Assembly (NCBI RefSeq): GCF_000005505.3 | Contig: NC_016134.3 | Span: 44,358,650 to 44,422,649, forward strand | DNA: 64,000 nucleotides | From: Brachypodium distachyon | Taxonomy: Eukaryota; Streptophyta; Magnoliopsida; Poales; Poaceae | Reading direction: 5' to 3' | Part shown: piece by piece, positions 11,913 to 23,890 of the stretch | How the letters are laid out: each line of letters starts with the position of its first letter | Numbering within the stretch: position 1 is the first letter of the stretch | Notes under the pieces: generated by a model | What the model saw: the letters and a program-made list of their open reading frames with translations, nothing else | What the model was told of the DNA's origin: nothing | The model's database searches: none | Program-made: the position numbers and the translations under genes

Positions 11913-14277
11913 ACTTGTCACAATAACGGGTCTGGAAAAAACTCCGTTTGCAATGGCTTCTTTCCCGAACTCTCGCCCCCGAACTGGCGACCGCTCCCTA
12001 CCACCACCCACCGCCGACTCCGCCCCCGCCCACCACATCCCCGTTGTCCGCTACCCCTCGCCCACAGATCCGTCTTTTGCTGCCGCCCTCCTCGCCACGC
12101 ACCCCCGCCTCCCCCCCGCTCCTTTCCGCCCCCACCTGCCATGGCACTTCTGATCCAGATCCAGTTTCCCCGGGCTCCGAGCCGCTGGACTGGGGTGCCT
12201 ACGGCGACCCGGATGAGGACACCGTGCCCGAGACCGCTAGTCCTGCCCGCCTGCACTCGCCGCCTGCTCGCGCGGTCGATGCCGTGTCTTCGCCGCTTGC
12301 ATTGTTTGCCGATGCGTCTTGTCGCTCTGTGCCCCGCATTGAAGAAGCTCCTCAGCCTCTGGGTGAGCTGGCTCCGGTTGTTGATGGTGCTGCTGCGGAT
12401 GGTGCTACCGCAGATCCCAGGTGGCAGACTGTGAGATCTCGCTACTGGTGGTGTGAGCTCAAATCGGGGCCGTCTTGTCGCTCCTGCGGCTTCTCGAGCC
12501 CCGGTCGTCGCTGCTCGCATTCATGGCCCAGCTACCTCCCGCTTCCCCCTTGTCTTTAGGAATAAGTGCCTTCGTTGCCTGGCTTCCGACCACCGGATTG
12601 CCCAGTGCCGCGACCCTGTTAAATGCTTGCGGTGCGGGCGCTTCGATCACATTGCTCGCTTTTGCCCCTCCCGTCGCGCCCCACTTCCTTCCACCCCTAT
12701 TGCTCCCCCAGCCGCAACCGCCTTGCCCCGCCCCGCGCCTGCCACTGCTCCCCCGACCGCGATGCATGCTCGGGACCTCGCCGTTGGTCACCCTTCTGAG
12801 CGTCCCATGGAGGGCACCTCCACGTTCACCCTCTCCCCTGACATGGGGGACGACATCCACCGCCTTCACACCAAGGCGGTCGTGGTCAGGGTGTCCCTCC
12901 CGCCTGGCAGGAGAGCTGTGCCACCTACGGTGGTCGCTCGGGCCATCCAGGTCTGCCTTCACTTCCCGCTGAACGACATCACCGTGACACGCTACCATCC
13001 AGAGGATTTCTTGGTGGAGTTCCAGACGGCGCGTCAACGTGATGTGGCCGTGCAGGCCGGCTCCGTCGAGCTGGACGGCATCAAGTGTCGCCTCACCCCG
13101 TGGGCTCTCACGGACAACTTCCGCCGCATTGCGCTGCGCTACCGTGTGCTGGTCTGCTTTGAGAACCTGCCGCCACACCTCCAGCGCCCTGAGACCGCCG
13201 AGCGTCTGGTCGGCAAGGACGCCATCTTCGACCGCGTGGACGTCAGTTCTAGAGGGCCGGAGCACAACTCCGCCATCTGGGCGGTCTGGGTGTGGGTCTC
13301 CAACCCCAACGCCATCGACAAGATCTCTTGGTTCGGCGCTATGGACCCGCCAGAGGGCACGCCCCCTCTGGCCTCCCCCCCCCCCCCCATCAGCACCTCC
13401 CGCGACGGTCAGTCGCGCAGGGTGCTGATCCACATCAGCATTGTCGAGGACTACGCCACCAACGGTCTGCACTTGCCGGACAGCACCCAGAGTGGGTTGC
13501 CCTCTCTGCCACAAGAGGAGTACCCGCTCCGGGAACACTTCTTCTGGACCATGAACTACCCTGATGGTGAAGAGCCCCCTCCGCCTCGTCGCCAGGCTTC
13601 CACTGATGTTCACCGCCGGCTGGGCCCCGGCGGTCGCTGCGACGAACCAGATGACGACGATGTTGCTGATGAGCGCCAGGGGCGTGGTTCCGGTGCTAAC
13701 TGGCGCTCCTGGTTCGGACGCCGGCGCGCGGACCGCTCTTAGGGCGCGCCACAAGAACAGGGCCGCGGTCGTGGCCCCTATCAGCGTGGAAGGAGCAGTA
13801 CCTCAAGCGGTCGTCGCCGCCCTGCTCTGCGCTAGCCTTAGCTCCCGCACTTGCTCCCCCGACCCGGTGCCGCGCCTTCGCTCCCGCTCCCCGATCCGTC
13901 ATCGCCACATCTTTGAGGCGGACCTTGACTTGATCTCTGTGCTCCTCGTCGCCACCTGCATCAGCAACCACCAGCCTTCCGCCGACCCCATGCTTCTTGC
14001 CGACGTAGGTGCGCCCAGCCATGCTCGCCCCTCCCCCCGTGCACCTCCTGCCTCTCCTAGGCCGGCTCTGCTTGAGTTTGATGACGTGATGTCCCTGCGC
14101 TCCCCACCGCCCACCCCTTTGGTGGATCCCATGAGGGCAGAGGCTTCCGCGCTAGCTGGCGCCGTGGCCAACGCTTCGGCCACGGCTCCGGCCGTTGTTG
14201 CCGCTGTCGCCCCGGTGGCTTTGGCTCCGGTTACTGCGCCGCGTGTGCTGGCCGTCGCCGTGGTCAAAGCCCCGGGG

Positions 14278-14282
14278 GTCGC
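14278..14282. repeat. Candidate 5-bp TSD of the LTR insertion, left copy
   Basis: gtcgc at 14278-14282 faces atcgc at 18109-18113, one mismatch in five. LTR retrotransposons make 5-bp duplications. Confidence 0.6.
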
Positions 14283-15050
14283 TGTAATAGCCGAGAGCAA
14301 CACTTTACTTTTAAGCCCTTGTTGGACCTGTTTGTAATTTAGTTAATGTTGCCATGACATTTACATTTGCATCCATGCCATGTCATATCCACCTTTGCTT
14401 CACATGAATTTAAAATCACCACTTCAACTTGTTGTTTAAATCTTGTTGTTGGTTTGTCACATGTTAATTTGGGTTTTGAATTCTAAATCTCTCCTTGTTT
14501 AAGTGTTGGCAACATCACCTTGTTGTTAGGGTTTGCTAGGTTTCTCTTTTGGGTTTTAAATTCCTTTATCCTATCTTTTACAAATGACATTTAAATGGGT
14601 TTTGATTTAAACATTTACCCCCATTTGAATATTTCCAAATAATAGTACCATATTTGAATTCTCCTACTCCTCAGCTTTTCAAAATGGTGTTTGGAATTTT
14701 GAATCAAAAAGCAAAGTACAAACAAAACTATTTACAAAAGAGAAAAACAGAAAAAGGGAAAAAGGAAAAAAAAACTTACCTTCTTACCTTTCGGCCCGAG
14801 TCGTCCCAGGCCAACTCGGCCTAGCTTCTCGCGCGCGCAAGCAGCCGCCTCGGCCCACCTCCTCCTGGCGTGCCCAGCGCGGCCCAGCTACCCACGCGTG
14901 CGCCCCACGAGTCGGCTCCCAGCAGCGAAGGCGTATTTCTGCGAATGCGCCATCTCTCACAGCTCCTTCTTCCTCCTGTGCTTTTCTTCTTCCCGTATGT
15001 GGGGCGCCCGCGCCACGTCGGCCAGACGCGATGCGACAGCCTCCGCACCC

Positions 15051-15059
15051 CTATTTAAG
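15051..15059 (+). promoter_or_regulatory. TATA-like element of the LTR
   Basis: ctatttaag lies about 770 bases into the LTR-type block, in a GC-rich context and followed by a CT-rich leader-like stretch. This would fit the U3/R promoter of a long terminal repeat. Confidence 0.4.
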
Positions 15060-15671
15060 CAAGCCTAGCTCAAGGAGAAACCCTAGGTGGGCTCTTCTCC
15101 CTCCCTTTCTGTGCCGCCGCCATTGACCTTTTCGGAGCCGCGAGCACCTCCACGTCGTGTCGCCGTTCTCGCCGGAGTGAAGGAGCACCGACTGCGTCAA
15201 AAGAACCGCAAGCTCGTCTTCTTCTTCTACGAGGAAGGAATCGACCGGAGATCACCTATGTCGTCGTCTACTTCCTCTCTGGCCGCCGGCGAGCTTCTTC
15301 CTCAATTTTGGCGACGTCGACCACCTATTCCGGCCAGTTTCCTCAGGGTGAGCATCCCCACGTCCTTGCGGTCCCGATGCGCCCTCTCTCTCCCTCTCCC
15401 TCTCTCACTCCGTAGCTTCCAAGCGACGTAACCACGCCCTGGACGCCGCCGGCGAGCTTCGGCTCTATGCCGTGCGTGCTCCAGAGGGGCTTGTGCGGTG
15501 ACCTTCGTGTCACCTTGCCCTCTCTGGTTTCGCTAACAAAAAAAAGGCCACGCCTTGTTCCACTGCCGTGCCTTGTGGTCGCCACCGATGAGCCTCTATC
15601 GTGGGCGCCCGCAAGCCACCGGCTTTCTTCGATTTAAAAGGGTACGCGCCCTATATCTAACAAGATCTGTT

Positions 15672-15752
15672 TCGTAGCCCAAGTGGTAGCTTGTTCCGTC
15701 CATTCGATCCAGATCCGCGCGTCGCGGGTTCGATTCCTCGTTGTTGCAAGAT
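15672..15752 (+). other. tRNA-like sequence (relic or SINE head)
   Basis: tagcccaagtgg (15675-15686) fits the RNA polymerase III A box, and ggttcgattcc (15727-15737) is an exact B box, with 52 bases between their starts as in tRNA genes. The predicted T-arm stem pairs at only about three of five positions and no clean acceptor stem is visible. It therefore looks like a tRNA-derived relic, such as a SINE head or a captured tRNA, rather than a functional tRNA gene. It lies inside the LTR-type insertion. Confidence 0.5.
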
Positions 15753-18108
15753 AAAAACCCATTTTTGGGATTTCACCGGTCACTGACAGGTGGGCCGGGC
15801 CCACCTGTCAGCTACCTGGTGCACTGCTGCGCCCGGTGAACCGAGTCCACGCGCCGGATCTGTTTTTGTTTTCCTTTTGGTTTTGTTTATTTGCATAAAA
15901 TGTGTCATCTTGTTTAAATCCTAGTAAATGCATGCTAGATTCAATTTGGGCAAACCATATATGTTTTGGAATCAAAAAAATGTAAGGAATTTAACTGTGC
16001 ATTTAGATTTCCACTTTGAGGTTTCAAATTTCAAATCTGTTCTAGATTTGAAATTCAAACTTATAAACTTGTGTAGCTCCTAGTTTAAAATCTGTAACGG
16101 TTTTGAACTTTCTGTAACGATGTAAAATATTCCTTGAAACCTGTACTTTATGACCGTGTCACTGTTTAGAATATTTGGATGAAGTATAGCTACTGTATCA
16201 TCCATCTTGCTAGCTAATGGATAAAGATGTAAAATGTCTAGAACTCTTGTTTAAGTTGAATGCATCGTCTTTTCACATGCCGTGCATCTTGTTTGCGCAT
16301 CGCACTCTATGTATGCTTATTTATACGTACCTTGTGTGTTTGGATCTTATCGTTAGCGTCTACGACACACTTCGTCGACGAACCGGGTTCCCACACCCAC
16401 TCGGACCCCTCTCTCGGTGCCCATCGACCGAGGATCCAGGCAAGCAGCCAATTCCTTGACCATATTGTTTATACCCAATGCCTCTCTCTCATTCTTGCAC
16501 TAAGTTACATTCTCAGTCTTGTCACGATGCCTCTAGAATTGCATAGCCTTTAGTCAGCTCTACTCAATTGTCTTTTGTCTTGTTACTTGTCCTATTACCA
16601 TGTCACATGTTTGTTTATTGCCCTACTTGGTCATTAGAGGTCTTGCTTAGATTGCTAGTCTAGTGTCCTTATTTGGGGTTATACGATTGTTACATCCACA
16701 TGCTACTTTCTGTATTTAAATTGCAATTATTAAACTGTGATATGTTATTACTTGCAACAAGGCAACGATGGGAGGCCGTGCTCACGCATTGGTGATTTGT
16801 TCCATTTGCGCCGACCTAAGGACTGAGTTCTCGTTTTCGCCGATCCAAGAAACTTCGCGCTAACCGCTCGTGGGAGAAGATATGGCTTCCCCCTTGGCCT
16901 AGTACTCGTTTCATAACTCTTCCAGGGACCACATAGTTCGGGCGTTCCATTTGGCATATCGCATATACACCGGTGTTGTGTTGGAGACTTGTTAGTGACC
17001 GTGCATTCATATAGGACTTGCGGCTCTAGTCTGGAGTGGTCATCCTGCGGGCTATGAACCGCTACCAGCTGTCCTCGCAACTCTTGAGTCCGTACGACGC
17101 TTCGGCCGGGATCTCGTTTCGGATATACTCAGTTGGGTGGTCCCTTGAATTAGTTGTGGAGCTTGGAAACGCCGTGTCGCCCAATCCTGCCGACACACGC
17201 CTTCGTGTGTTCCTTCTCGAGTGGCAATAAGGGTTGGACGAACGTGTACGGGTAAATTGGTGCACCCTGCAGGGATAAATCTTTCGAAAAGCCATGTCCG
17301 CGGTTATGGACGACTTGGTTGGTCATTACTTGATCATAGAGAACTTAATCCAACTTGATCTCAAAACTTGAGTAGTAATTAGTCTTAATTTTGGATATGC
17401 TTAAAACTGCTTAAGTGTGAGTGCCTTTGGATCATTTCCTCACAAGGGGTTGAGGGGGTGATAAGAGGTTGTGTTTGGTTGGTGTTAGTTATTAGAAGAT
17501 CACCTCACTTAGTAGACGCTTCTTATCCTCTACTTAGACGATGTCATTAGTGTGTCTCTCCAGATATATTGCTGCTGCATAACCCCACCATATTTATCCA
17601 TCCTTTGAGACTTGCTGCATAATTAGATTAGTTCTCCCGTAAGTCTTGCGAGTACTTTGTACTCAGTTGCTTTGCAACGTTGTTTTCTCCAGAGTTCCCA
17701 GAGGAGCAGGTGAGTGGTTACTTTGTGGAGTTCGACGACGACAGCTTCGACGTTTAGCCAGCAGATTCCAGAGCAGGGTTTTGTGAACTTGTGGCGGGCT
17801 CTCTTTTCAGTTTCAGCCTCTTAGGCAATAAATGTAAACTTGTCTGTACTCGGAATTTGCTTCCGCTGGTGTAATGATGATTGTGGACATGTGTCCGTGA
17901 GTTGTAATAACTTGGTATTTCGCTCCTTGTATGAGCTTAACTTAATCTTGTGTCATAGAGTGATGTCATGATATCAATTTTTGTTCCAACCTATGGTGAA
18001 CACATTGCGTGTATGTAGTGAAGTGTTCATCGTAGGGAGGCACTGGGGTTTAATTTATGCGCGAGTTAGCATTTGGGGCTAAATTGCATAAATTCGGTCC
18101 CGCTCACA

Positions 18109-18113
18109 ATCGC
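18109..18113. repeat. Candidate 5-bp TSD of the LTR insertion, right copy
   Basis: atcgc, matching gtcgc at 14278 in four of five positions. Confidence 0.6.
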
Positions 18114-18769
18114 CGCCGCCGAGATGGACTCGAGCTCGCTCATCGACCTCATCACCACGACTCCGGTTTCGCTGCTGGGCACGCCGGTGGCTCCGCCTCC
18201 CTCTGCTGGATCCAGGTGCAGTGGCAGGCTTTCCAAGAAGAATGTCGTCTTCCCGGTGCCTGTGGCAAAGCGCGCTGAACCAAGCTTCGCCTTGCGTTCG
18301 GTGATGACACCGATGATGTTTCAGATGCTGCTGCCAAGGTTCGCTCCTACCTGGATATGTACAAGGAGTTGCTGACCCTGAAGGTGCTTGATGCTATCTG
18401 CACTTTGGTGGGAGTGAAGGGGAAGGCTCAGGTGGATTTCGAGGTGCTGGGCTTCATTGCCGGCGAGCTCGAGCTGCTTGGCATGGATGCTGCTTAGCGG
18501 CGTCTCTGACTTCTGTCAGCTGCTTGTTGCTGGTTAGGTGTCAATGATTTACAACCTCTGTCTCACAGTCGGCGGCTGTGCCGGCTGGCCTTGTGGTTTG
18601 TTGTTGACTAGTTGCAGGTTAGTTTCCAAAGCTCGAGGCGCTTCCCACCGCTGGCAGAGTAGTAGCCCCTCTGGCGCTTATCGCCATGGCCATTGCAGGT
18701 TTAGTTTGTTGCTGTTGCTGGTTCCTTTCTCGCAGGTTAGCAGGTTGCAGGTTGTTATCTTATTTCCCC

Positions 18770-21700
18770 ATGTTAGTGAACCTTAAGATTCTGAACTGGA
18801 ATGTCCGGGGGCTGAATGCGCCGGTGCGTCGTTGAAATGTTGCTTGTTTGATTCGTAGCACGGCTTGTTCCATTCTGTGTTTGCAAGGGACCAAGCTCGC
18901 GAACGTTGATTCTTTTGTGGCTGCTGAAATCGCTGGTGGTAGGCTCCCTGGTTGAGCGTTTAAATCAGCTGCAGGGACCAGAGGGGATCTGATGCTGTTG
19001 TGGGACACTAGCTTAATCCATATTGACCCCAGTTCGATTCAGGTTGGTGATTTCTTCATTTCTGCCTGTGTGCGCTCTTTTGATGATGCCCCTGACTGGC
19101 AGTTAACTACTATTTATGGCCCTTGCGAAGATGCGGACATACCGCTTTTCCTGCAAGAGCTTAAAAATTTGAAAGCAGTCTTCGGTTCCCTAGCTTGGCT
19201 GGTCATTGGCGATTTCAACATTATCCTCTCTGCTGCCGACAAGAACAACAGCAATATCAATCGTCGCTAGATGGGTAACTTCAAAGCCGCGGTGGACGCT
19301 TGTGAGCTTGTCGATGTCAAGCTTCAGGGACGCAAGTATACTTGGTCGAATGAACATGATCCGCCTACTCTGGTCCGCTTGGACCGTGCGCTGGCATCGC
19401 CGGCTTGGATTGCCCTTTCAACCAATTTGTTTTGCTCCCGCTGTCCACCTCCATGTCGGACCATTGCCCCCTTCTCCTCTGCAATCAAAACCCTCTTGCG
19501 AGGAGCCGCAGGTTCCGTTTTGAGTCCCACTGGCTTCTTGTTTCCGGCTTCTCAGAGTTTGTCGCCGAATCCTGGAGTGCCCCTTGTCATCTCCAAGACC
19601 CCATCCGAATCCTCGATTTCAAGCTCCGCCGCCTCGCCAAAGCCCTCAAGGCTTGGGCGGCGGCTTAGATTGGCGATATTGCGCTTCAGATGGCCATCGC
19701 TAACAAGGTGATTGCCGGGCTCGACAAGGCTCAGGAGGAGAGGCTGCTGTCGACACAAGAGCTGGCGTTGCGGCGCGAGCTCAAGCTGCGCATTCTTGGT
19801 CTTCCGGCCATTGACCGAAGCAAGTGGCGCCAGCGCTCTCGCTGTTGCTGGTTGAGGGCTGGGGACACCAACACCAGATTCTTCCACATCAAGGCCTCTG
19901 GTAGATGAAATAAAAGTTTCATCCGCTGTCTCGCTACGGCGACGGGGAATTGCACTACCCATGACGCGAAGGAGGCCGCCCTCGCCCAACATTTCATGTC
20001 CACTCTTGGTTCCCCGGTAACTGCTCCTCTGGAATTTGATTGGGATGCTCTCGGTCTTTCTAAGCTGCTGCCGGGCGACCTCGATTGTTCCTTCGGCATC
20101 GCTGACATGGACTCGGCGGTTGCGGCCATGCCGGTCGACAAGGCCCCCAGCCCGGACGTCTTCTCTAGGAAATTCTTCAAGGTTTTTTGGCCTCTCATTC
20201 ATTCTGACTTTTGGTGCGCGGCTCACGGATTCTTCCAAGGCCACCATACCCAGCTCCATCGCATCAACTCAGCGTCCATTGTCCTTCTGCCTAAAAAACC
20301 GGACGCCACCCAAATCAAAGACTACCGGCCTATTAGCTTGATTCGCTGTTTCGCCAAGATCATCGCCAAGATGCTTGCCAGGAAGATGGCCCCCTGCATC
20401 CCCCAACCTTGTTGGTCCGGGCCAGAGTGCCTTCATCTCCGGCCGGTGTCTCCAAGATAACTTCATCTTCGTCCAGGGTTTGGCTCGCCGGTTCCATCGC
20501 TCTAAGGTGCCTATGCTGCTTATTAAGCTTGACTTCAATAAAGCTTTCGATTCAGTTTCCTGGCCCTATTTGCTCGGGGCTCTGGCGGCCAGGGACTTTG
20601 ATCGGCGGTGGCTTGATTGGATTCCGGCGTTATGGAGCTCCTCCTCCTCTCACATCATTTGCAACGGCGTTCTGGGCCCGCGTCTCCGCCATGCCCGGGG
20701 CCTGCTACAAGGGGACTCCCTGTCCCCTTACCTTTTTTAATTTGGCTGTTGAGCCTCTGCAGCGGCTGCTCTCCCTGGCCTCTGATCATGGCATCCTTCG
20801 GCCGCTCCCGGGCAACACTCCTCGGCTCCGAATGTCCATGTATGCTGACGATGTCATTCTCTTTATGGCGCCGGACAACAATGATGTTCGATCTGTTGCT
20901 CACCTTCTGGATGTCTTTGGCCAAATATCAGGCTTGCAGGTCAATATCTCCAAAAGCTCTATCCTCCCCATCAGGTGCGATGGCCTCGATCTGATTGCAA
21001 TCCTCGATGGTTTCCCAGCGCCGTTAGCGCATTCCCTACTACTTATTTGGGTCTGCCGCTATCTCTTTCCAAGCCTCGGAAGGTGCTTTTCCAACCGCTC
21101 ATCGACAAAATCTCAGCTAGGCTTGCGGGGTACAAGAAGAAACTGCTGAGCAAGGGTGGCCGGCTCGTCCTGCTGCGTTCGATGCTTTCGGCGCTCCCGG
21201 TGTTCTTCCTCTCTGCCATCGACCTTCCGATCTGGGTCATGAAGAAAATTGACAAGATCCACCGCGGGTGGCTGTGGAAGGGTGATGCTGACTGTAGCGG
21301 TGCCAGCTGCCTTGTCAGGTGGTCCGATGTTTGCAAGCCAAAGACATTGGGTGGCCTTGGCGTCATCGACATCTCCAAATTTGCTTCGGCTCTTCGCTTG
21401 CGTTGGGCTTGGCTCAGGTGGACGGAGCCGTCTAAACCGTGGCAGGGCTTGGAGATCCCCGTCTCCGCCGACGATGCTTCGCTATTTTTGGCCTTTGCGG
21501 CTATGTCTATCGGAGATGGGTTGACCATTAACTTCTGGCAGGATGCTTGGGCGACGGGTCGCCGGCTCATGGACCTAGCGCCTCTTCTCTTCGTCAAATC
21601 TCGGAGGAAGAACCGCTGCCTTCGGCACGGGATTGCCGACGACAATTGGATTCGGGACCTGCCGCCGGCCCTTTCCGCCGATGAGCTTGGTGAGTTCGTT

Positions 21701-22360
21701 CGTATCTTCGCCATCGTTTCCCAAACCACCTTACTTGATGATCGTCCAGATACGGTGTCTTGGAAGCTCACCCCTTCAAACTCCTATACGGCCAGATCGG
21801 CTTATCTGGCCCAGTTCCTGGGCACTGTGCGTCAACCTTTCGTTGATCTCTTTTGGAATTGCCGGGCACCCGAGCGGTGCAAGTTTTTTGCTTGGTTGCT
21901 GGTTCAAGAGCGCATCCCCACGGCCGACCTTCTTTCGCGAAAAGGAATTGAGAACTACAAGTGGTGCCCCTTTTGCCTGCATGCGGCGGAGAACGCCCTG
22001 CACATCTTCGTCGATTGCTGCTATGCAAGGCAGGTTTGGTTAGGAATTGCGGCTTGGTGCAAAGTTCTAGCTTTCAATCCCTCTGACTGGGCTGCTCCCA
22101 CCTCGATTAGGCACTGGTGGATCCGCTTTTCTGATAGGTGTATCACGTTGATGGGTCGAAATCCCTCGCGGGCGGCTTCCTCACTGTTCGTTCTAACCCT
22201 TTGGTCCATTTGGAAGGAGAGAAATAACAGGATCTTTAACCGTCTCCGTAGACCGGCGCCATGTTTGATCTCGGTCATCAAGGCTGATGCTTCTCTCTGG
22301 GGACTGGTGGACACTTCTGGCTTAGGCGCTTTGGTGTCTGGGTGCGACGATGTCCCTTGA
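18770..22360 (+). pseudogene. LINE ORF2 (endonuclease and reverse transcriptase), degenerate
   Basis: The start MLVNLKILNWNVRGLN at 18770 is the first motif of an apurinic-type endonuclease, but an in-frame TGA follows at once. Later stretches show IYGPCED and VIGDFNIIL, typical of the nuclease. The reverse transcriptase is spread over several frames: KDYRPISLI near 20320, LDFNKAFDSVSW near 20530, the GDSLSPYLF region near 20720 with a frameshift after it, and the catalytic YADD near 20841. The final open stretch, 20975-22360, carries the thumb and connection region, then the zf-RVT finger CPFC...HIFVDC around 21966-22016. At least four frameshifts or stops are needed to read it through. Confidence 0.9.
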
Positions 22361-22506
22361 GCTTGGTCGCCTGTTGTATCGCCTTTGTTTTTTTTTTCTT
22401 TTCTTTCCTTTTTTGATCCTGTTTTGTAACTGTTACTCTCCGGGTTGAGTTCTTCTCGACCCTCTTTGATATATGAATGACACGCTGTGTTGTTTCGTAA
22501 AAAAAA

Positions 22507-22855
22507 AAATCCAGCCCGAACGAACGCTTTCCGTGATTGTGCCATGGCATGTCTTACTGGGCCTAGGGTGCCCTGCCCTGCCCTGCCCCGGCCCGGCCCG
22601 TTTTTGCCGCGTCCGTTTCTAGTTCCGTTTCTGCCTCCTTCTCTATTTCACCGTGTTCATTTCACTTTCCCGTTTCATTTCTCTTTAATTTCTATCCGAT
22701 TCCCCGTTGCAGGAAATTTTCTATGCTCACCTGGCCTATTTATACAGCATCTTTTTTTTGCATATTTTTCTATGCCTTGATTACTCTCTTTTATTCTTTT
22801 TTGCATCTTCATATTATGCATTTATCCAGAAGATCCAAATAGATGTTCGACTTTG
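22507..22855. repeat. LINE 3' TSD and remainder of the duplicated ~373-bp unit
   Basis: After the A tail, the target duplication (22507-22521) continues into a sequence closely matching 11534-11862, including the words tatgctcac, tatgccttgattact and tttatccagaagatccaaat. It is the displaced rest of the second tandem unit. Confidence 0.85.
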
Positions 22856-23890
22856 CTTGTCAAGTGCACAAACTATCCTAAAAATTGTTGGATTGCCGAG
22901 TTGGTGGAAGCCATACATTTAGCTGACACAAAGCTCCCAAGATAAAAACATGAGAAATATTCTTCCACTCTACGGTAAATAAACAAATATCTTTATTGCC
23001 AATAAAAGTAATCACTTGGTGAAAACCAATCAACCTTAGTCATCATCAGAACCAAGGTGATTTTTAGAATCGTACATTCTAATTCAATTATGAAAATCAA
23101 CAAGGGGGGTATCCAACCGATCTTTCACCCATGTCTACAAATTGCCGGAATTGATTGTTAAAGTTTGTACTCATGGCTGAAATGTCATGGTTGTCGTATC
23201 TTTTTTTTCCCATGAATGGGCTAAGTTTACGAAAGAAACAAAAGGAAAGCGAGATTCGAATTTGATGATATTATTTTACAAGTTGTTTTATAAGGAAGTA
23301 TCGTAATCAACATTTAATTGTTATGATTCAAAAAAATATAAAATTATACGACAAACGCGTAATCAACGGTGCGCTAGTACAATCGAGCAATCACATTATA
23401 GTCCTCGTTGATATATCAATTCTCAAAATGTCAAATAATTCCGAAAAATAGATTCAAACATTTAAGTTCCTTGTGTGTTTGTAAATTTACATCCAAAATA
23501 TATTAGTGTTGCACCTTTGGTGCTTTAGTACTTTTCCGGAGGACCGAAATCTATTCCTTTCGTTCGGGGCACGTACAAAATGTTTAGAAGCACATAAAAG
23601 CCATGAATTTTGGCACGTGCATACCATGTGCGTGCATATCTCTTATTCTTTTTACTAAACACTTTTAGCTATCTTTTATGAGTTTGCTGTTCTGTCATTG
23701 GGCTATTTCACCTGGTTCAAACCAGTAGTACAAAACGGGAAATACGAGGCTCTGCCGCGTTGCCTTGTTGGCGCCTGCTAGTACTAGCAGTGCCAGCATA
23801 TGGAAAGCCCAGAAAATAAAAGGCTGTGCTTGGATATCCATTAATGCGGAACCCAAGGACCATCTTGCGACAAATAGATAGCCAAACCGA
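22856..23890. other. Intergenic, no gene seen
   Basis: AT-rich sequence with no domain-bearing frame on either strand. No repeat family was recognised with confidence. Confidence 0.5.

Larger units (their letters stand above)
14283..18108 (+). mobile_element. Solo-LTR-like insertion nested in LINE ORF1
   Basis: A 3.83-kb block begins TGTAATAGCC and ends CTCACA, so it has TG...CA ends, and has near-identical 5-bp flanks. It interrupts ORF1 at a point where the two ORF1 pieces join in the same frame if the block and one flank copy are removed, which supports the borders independently. It encodes no gag or pol and no internal direct repeat was seen, so a solo LTR is the simplest reading. A TATA-like CTATTTAAG (15051-15059) sits upstream of a leader-like segment. 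Orientation is inferred from this alone. A LARD-type long terminal repeat is an alternative given the unusual length; the family is not identified. Confidence 0.7.
11953..18497 (+). pseudogene. LINE ORF1 (CCHC protein), frameshifted and interrupted
   Basis: ORF1 probably starts at 11953 (MASFPNSRP), shifts frame near 12140 and again near 12450, then runs open from 12453 to 13742. That stretch has two CX2CX4HX4C knuckles (CLRCLASDHRIAQC, CLRCGRFDHIARFC) and a following domain resembling DUF4283 of plant retroelement ORF1 proteins. Another shift near 13600-13740 leads to an Ala/Pro-rich frame that meets the LTR-type insertion at 14283. The conserved C-terminal part resumes at 18114 in the same frame, shifts again near 18290 and ends at a TAG at 18495-18497. 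ORF1 proteins bind the element RNA. Several independent lesions make this a pseudogene. Confidence 0.85.
11913..22509 (+). mobile_element. LINE (L1-like) retrotransposon, degenerate, split by an LTR
   Basis: A full-length-looking non-LTR element reads on the plus strand: a CCHC ORF1, then an ORF2 with endonuclease, reverse transcriptase and a C-terminal zinc finger, a T-rich 3' region and an 11-base A tail (22499-22509). It is bracketed by a 15-bp target duplication. Without the nested insertion at 14283-18108 it is about 6.8 kb. Both ORFs carry stops and frameshifts, so it cannot be autonomous. The last ORF2 stretch (20975-22360) is still open for 461 codons, so decay is moderate. The truncated element at 56312-58560 has related ORF1 and 3' sequences and belongs to the same lineage. 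Confidence 0.92.

Noticed and set aside
12459..13754. 431-codon minus-strand frame opposite LINE ORF1
   Set aside because: Antisense shadow. The plus-strand frame has two zinc knuckles, the minus frame no domain.
15672..15752. Functional tRNA gene
   Set aside because: A and B boxes are present but the T stem pairs poorly and no acceptor stem forms; kept only as a tRNA-like relic.
11528..22855. A target-site duplication of over 300 bp for the LINE
   Set aside because: A 15-bp duplication plus an earlier tandem duplication explains the layout with known mechanisms.
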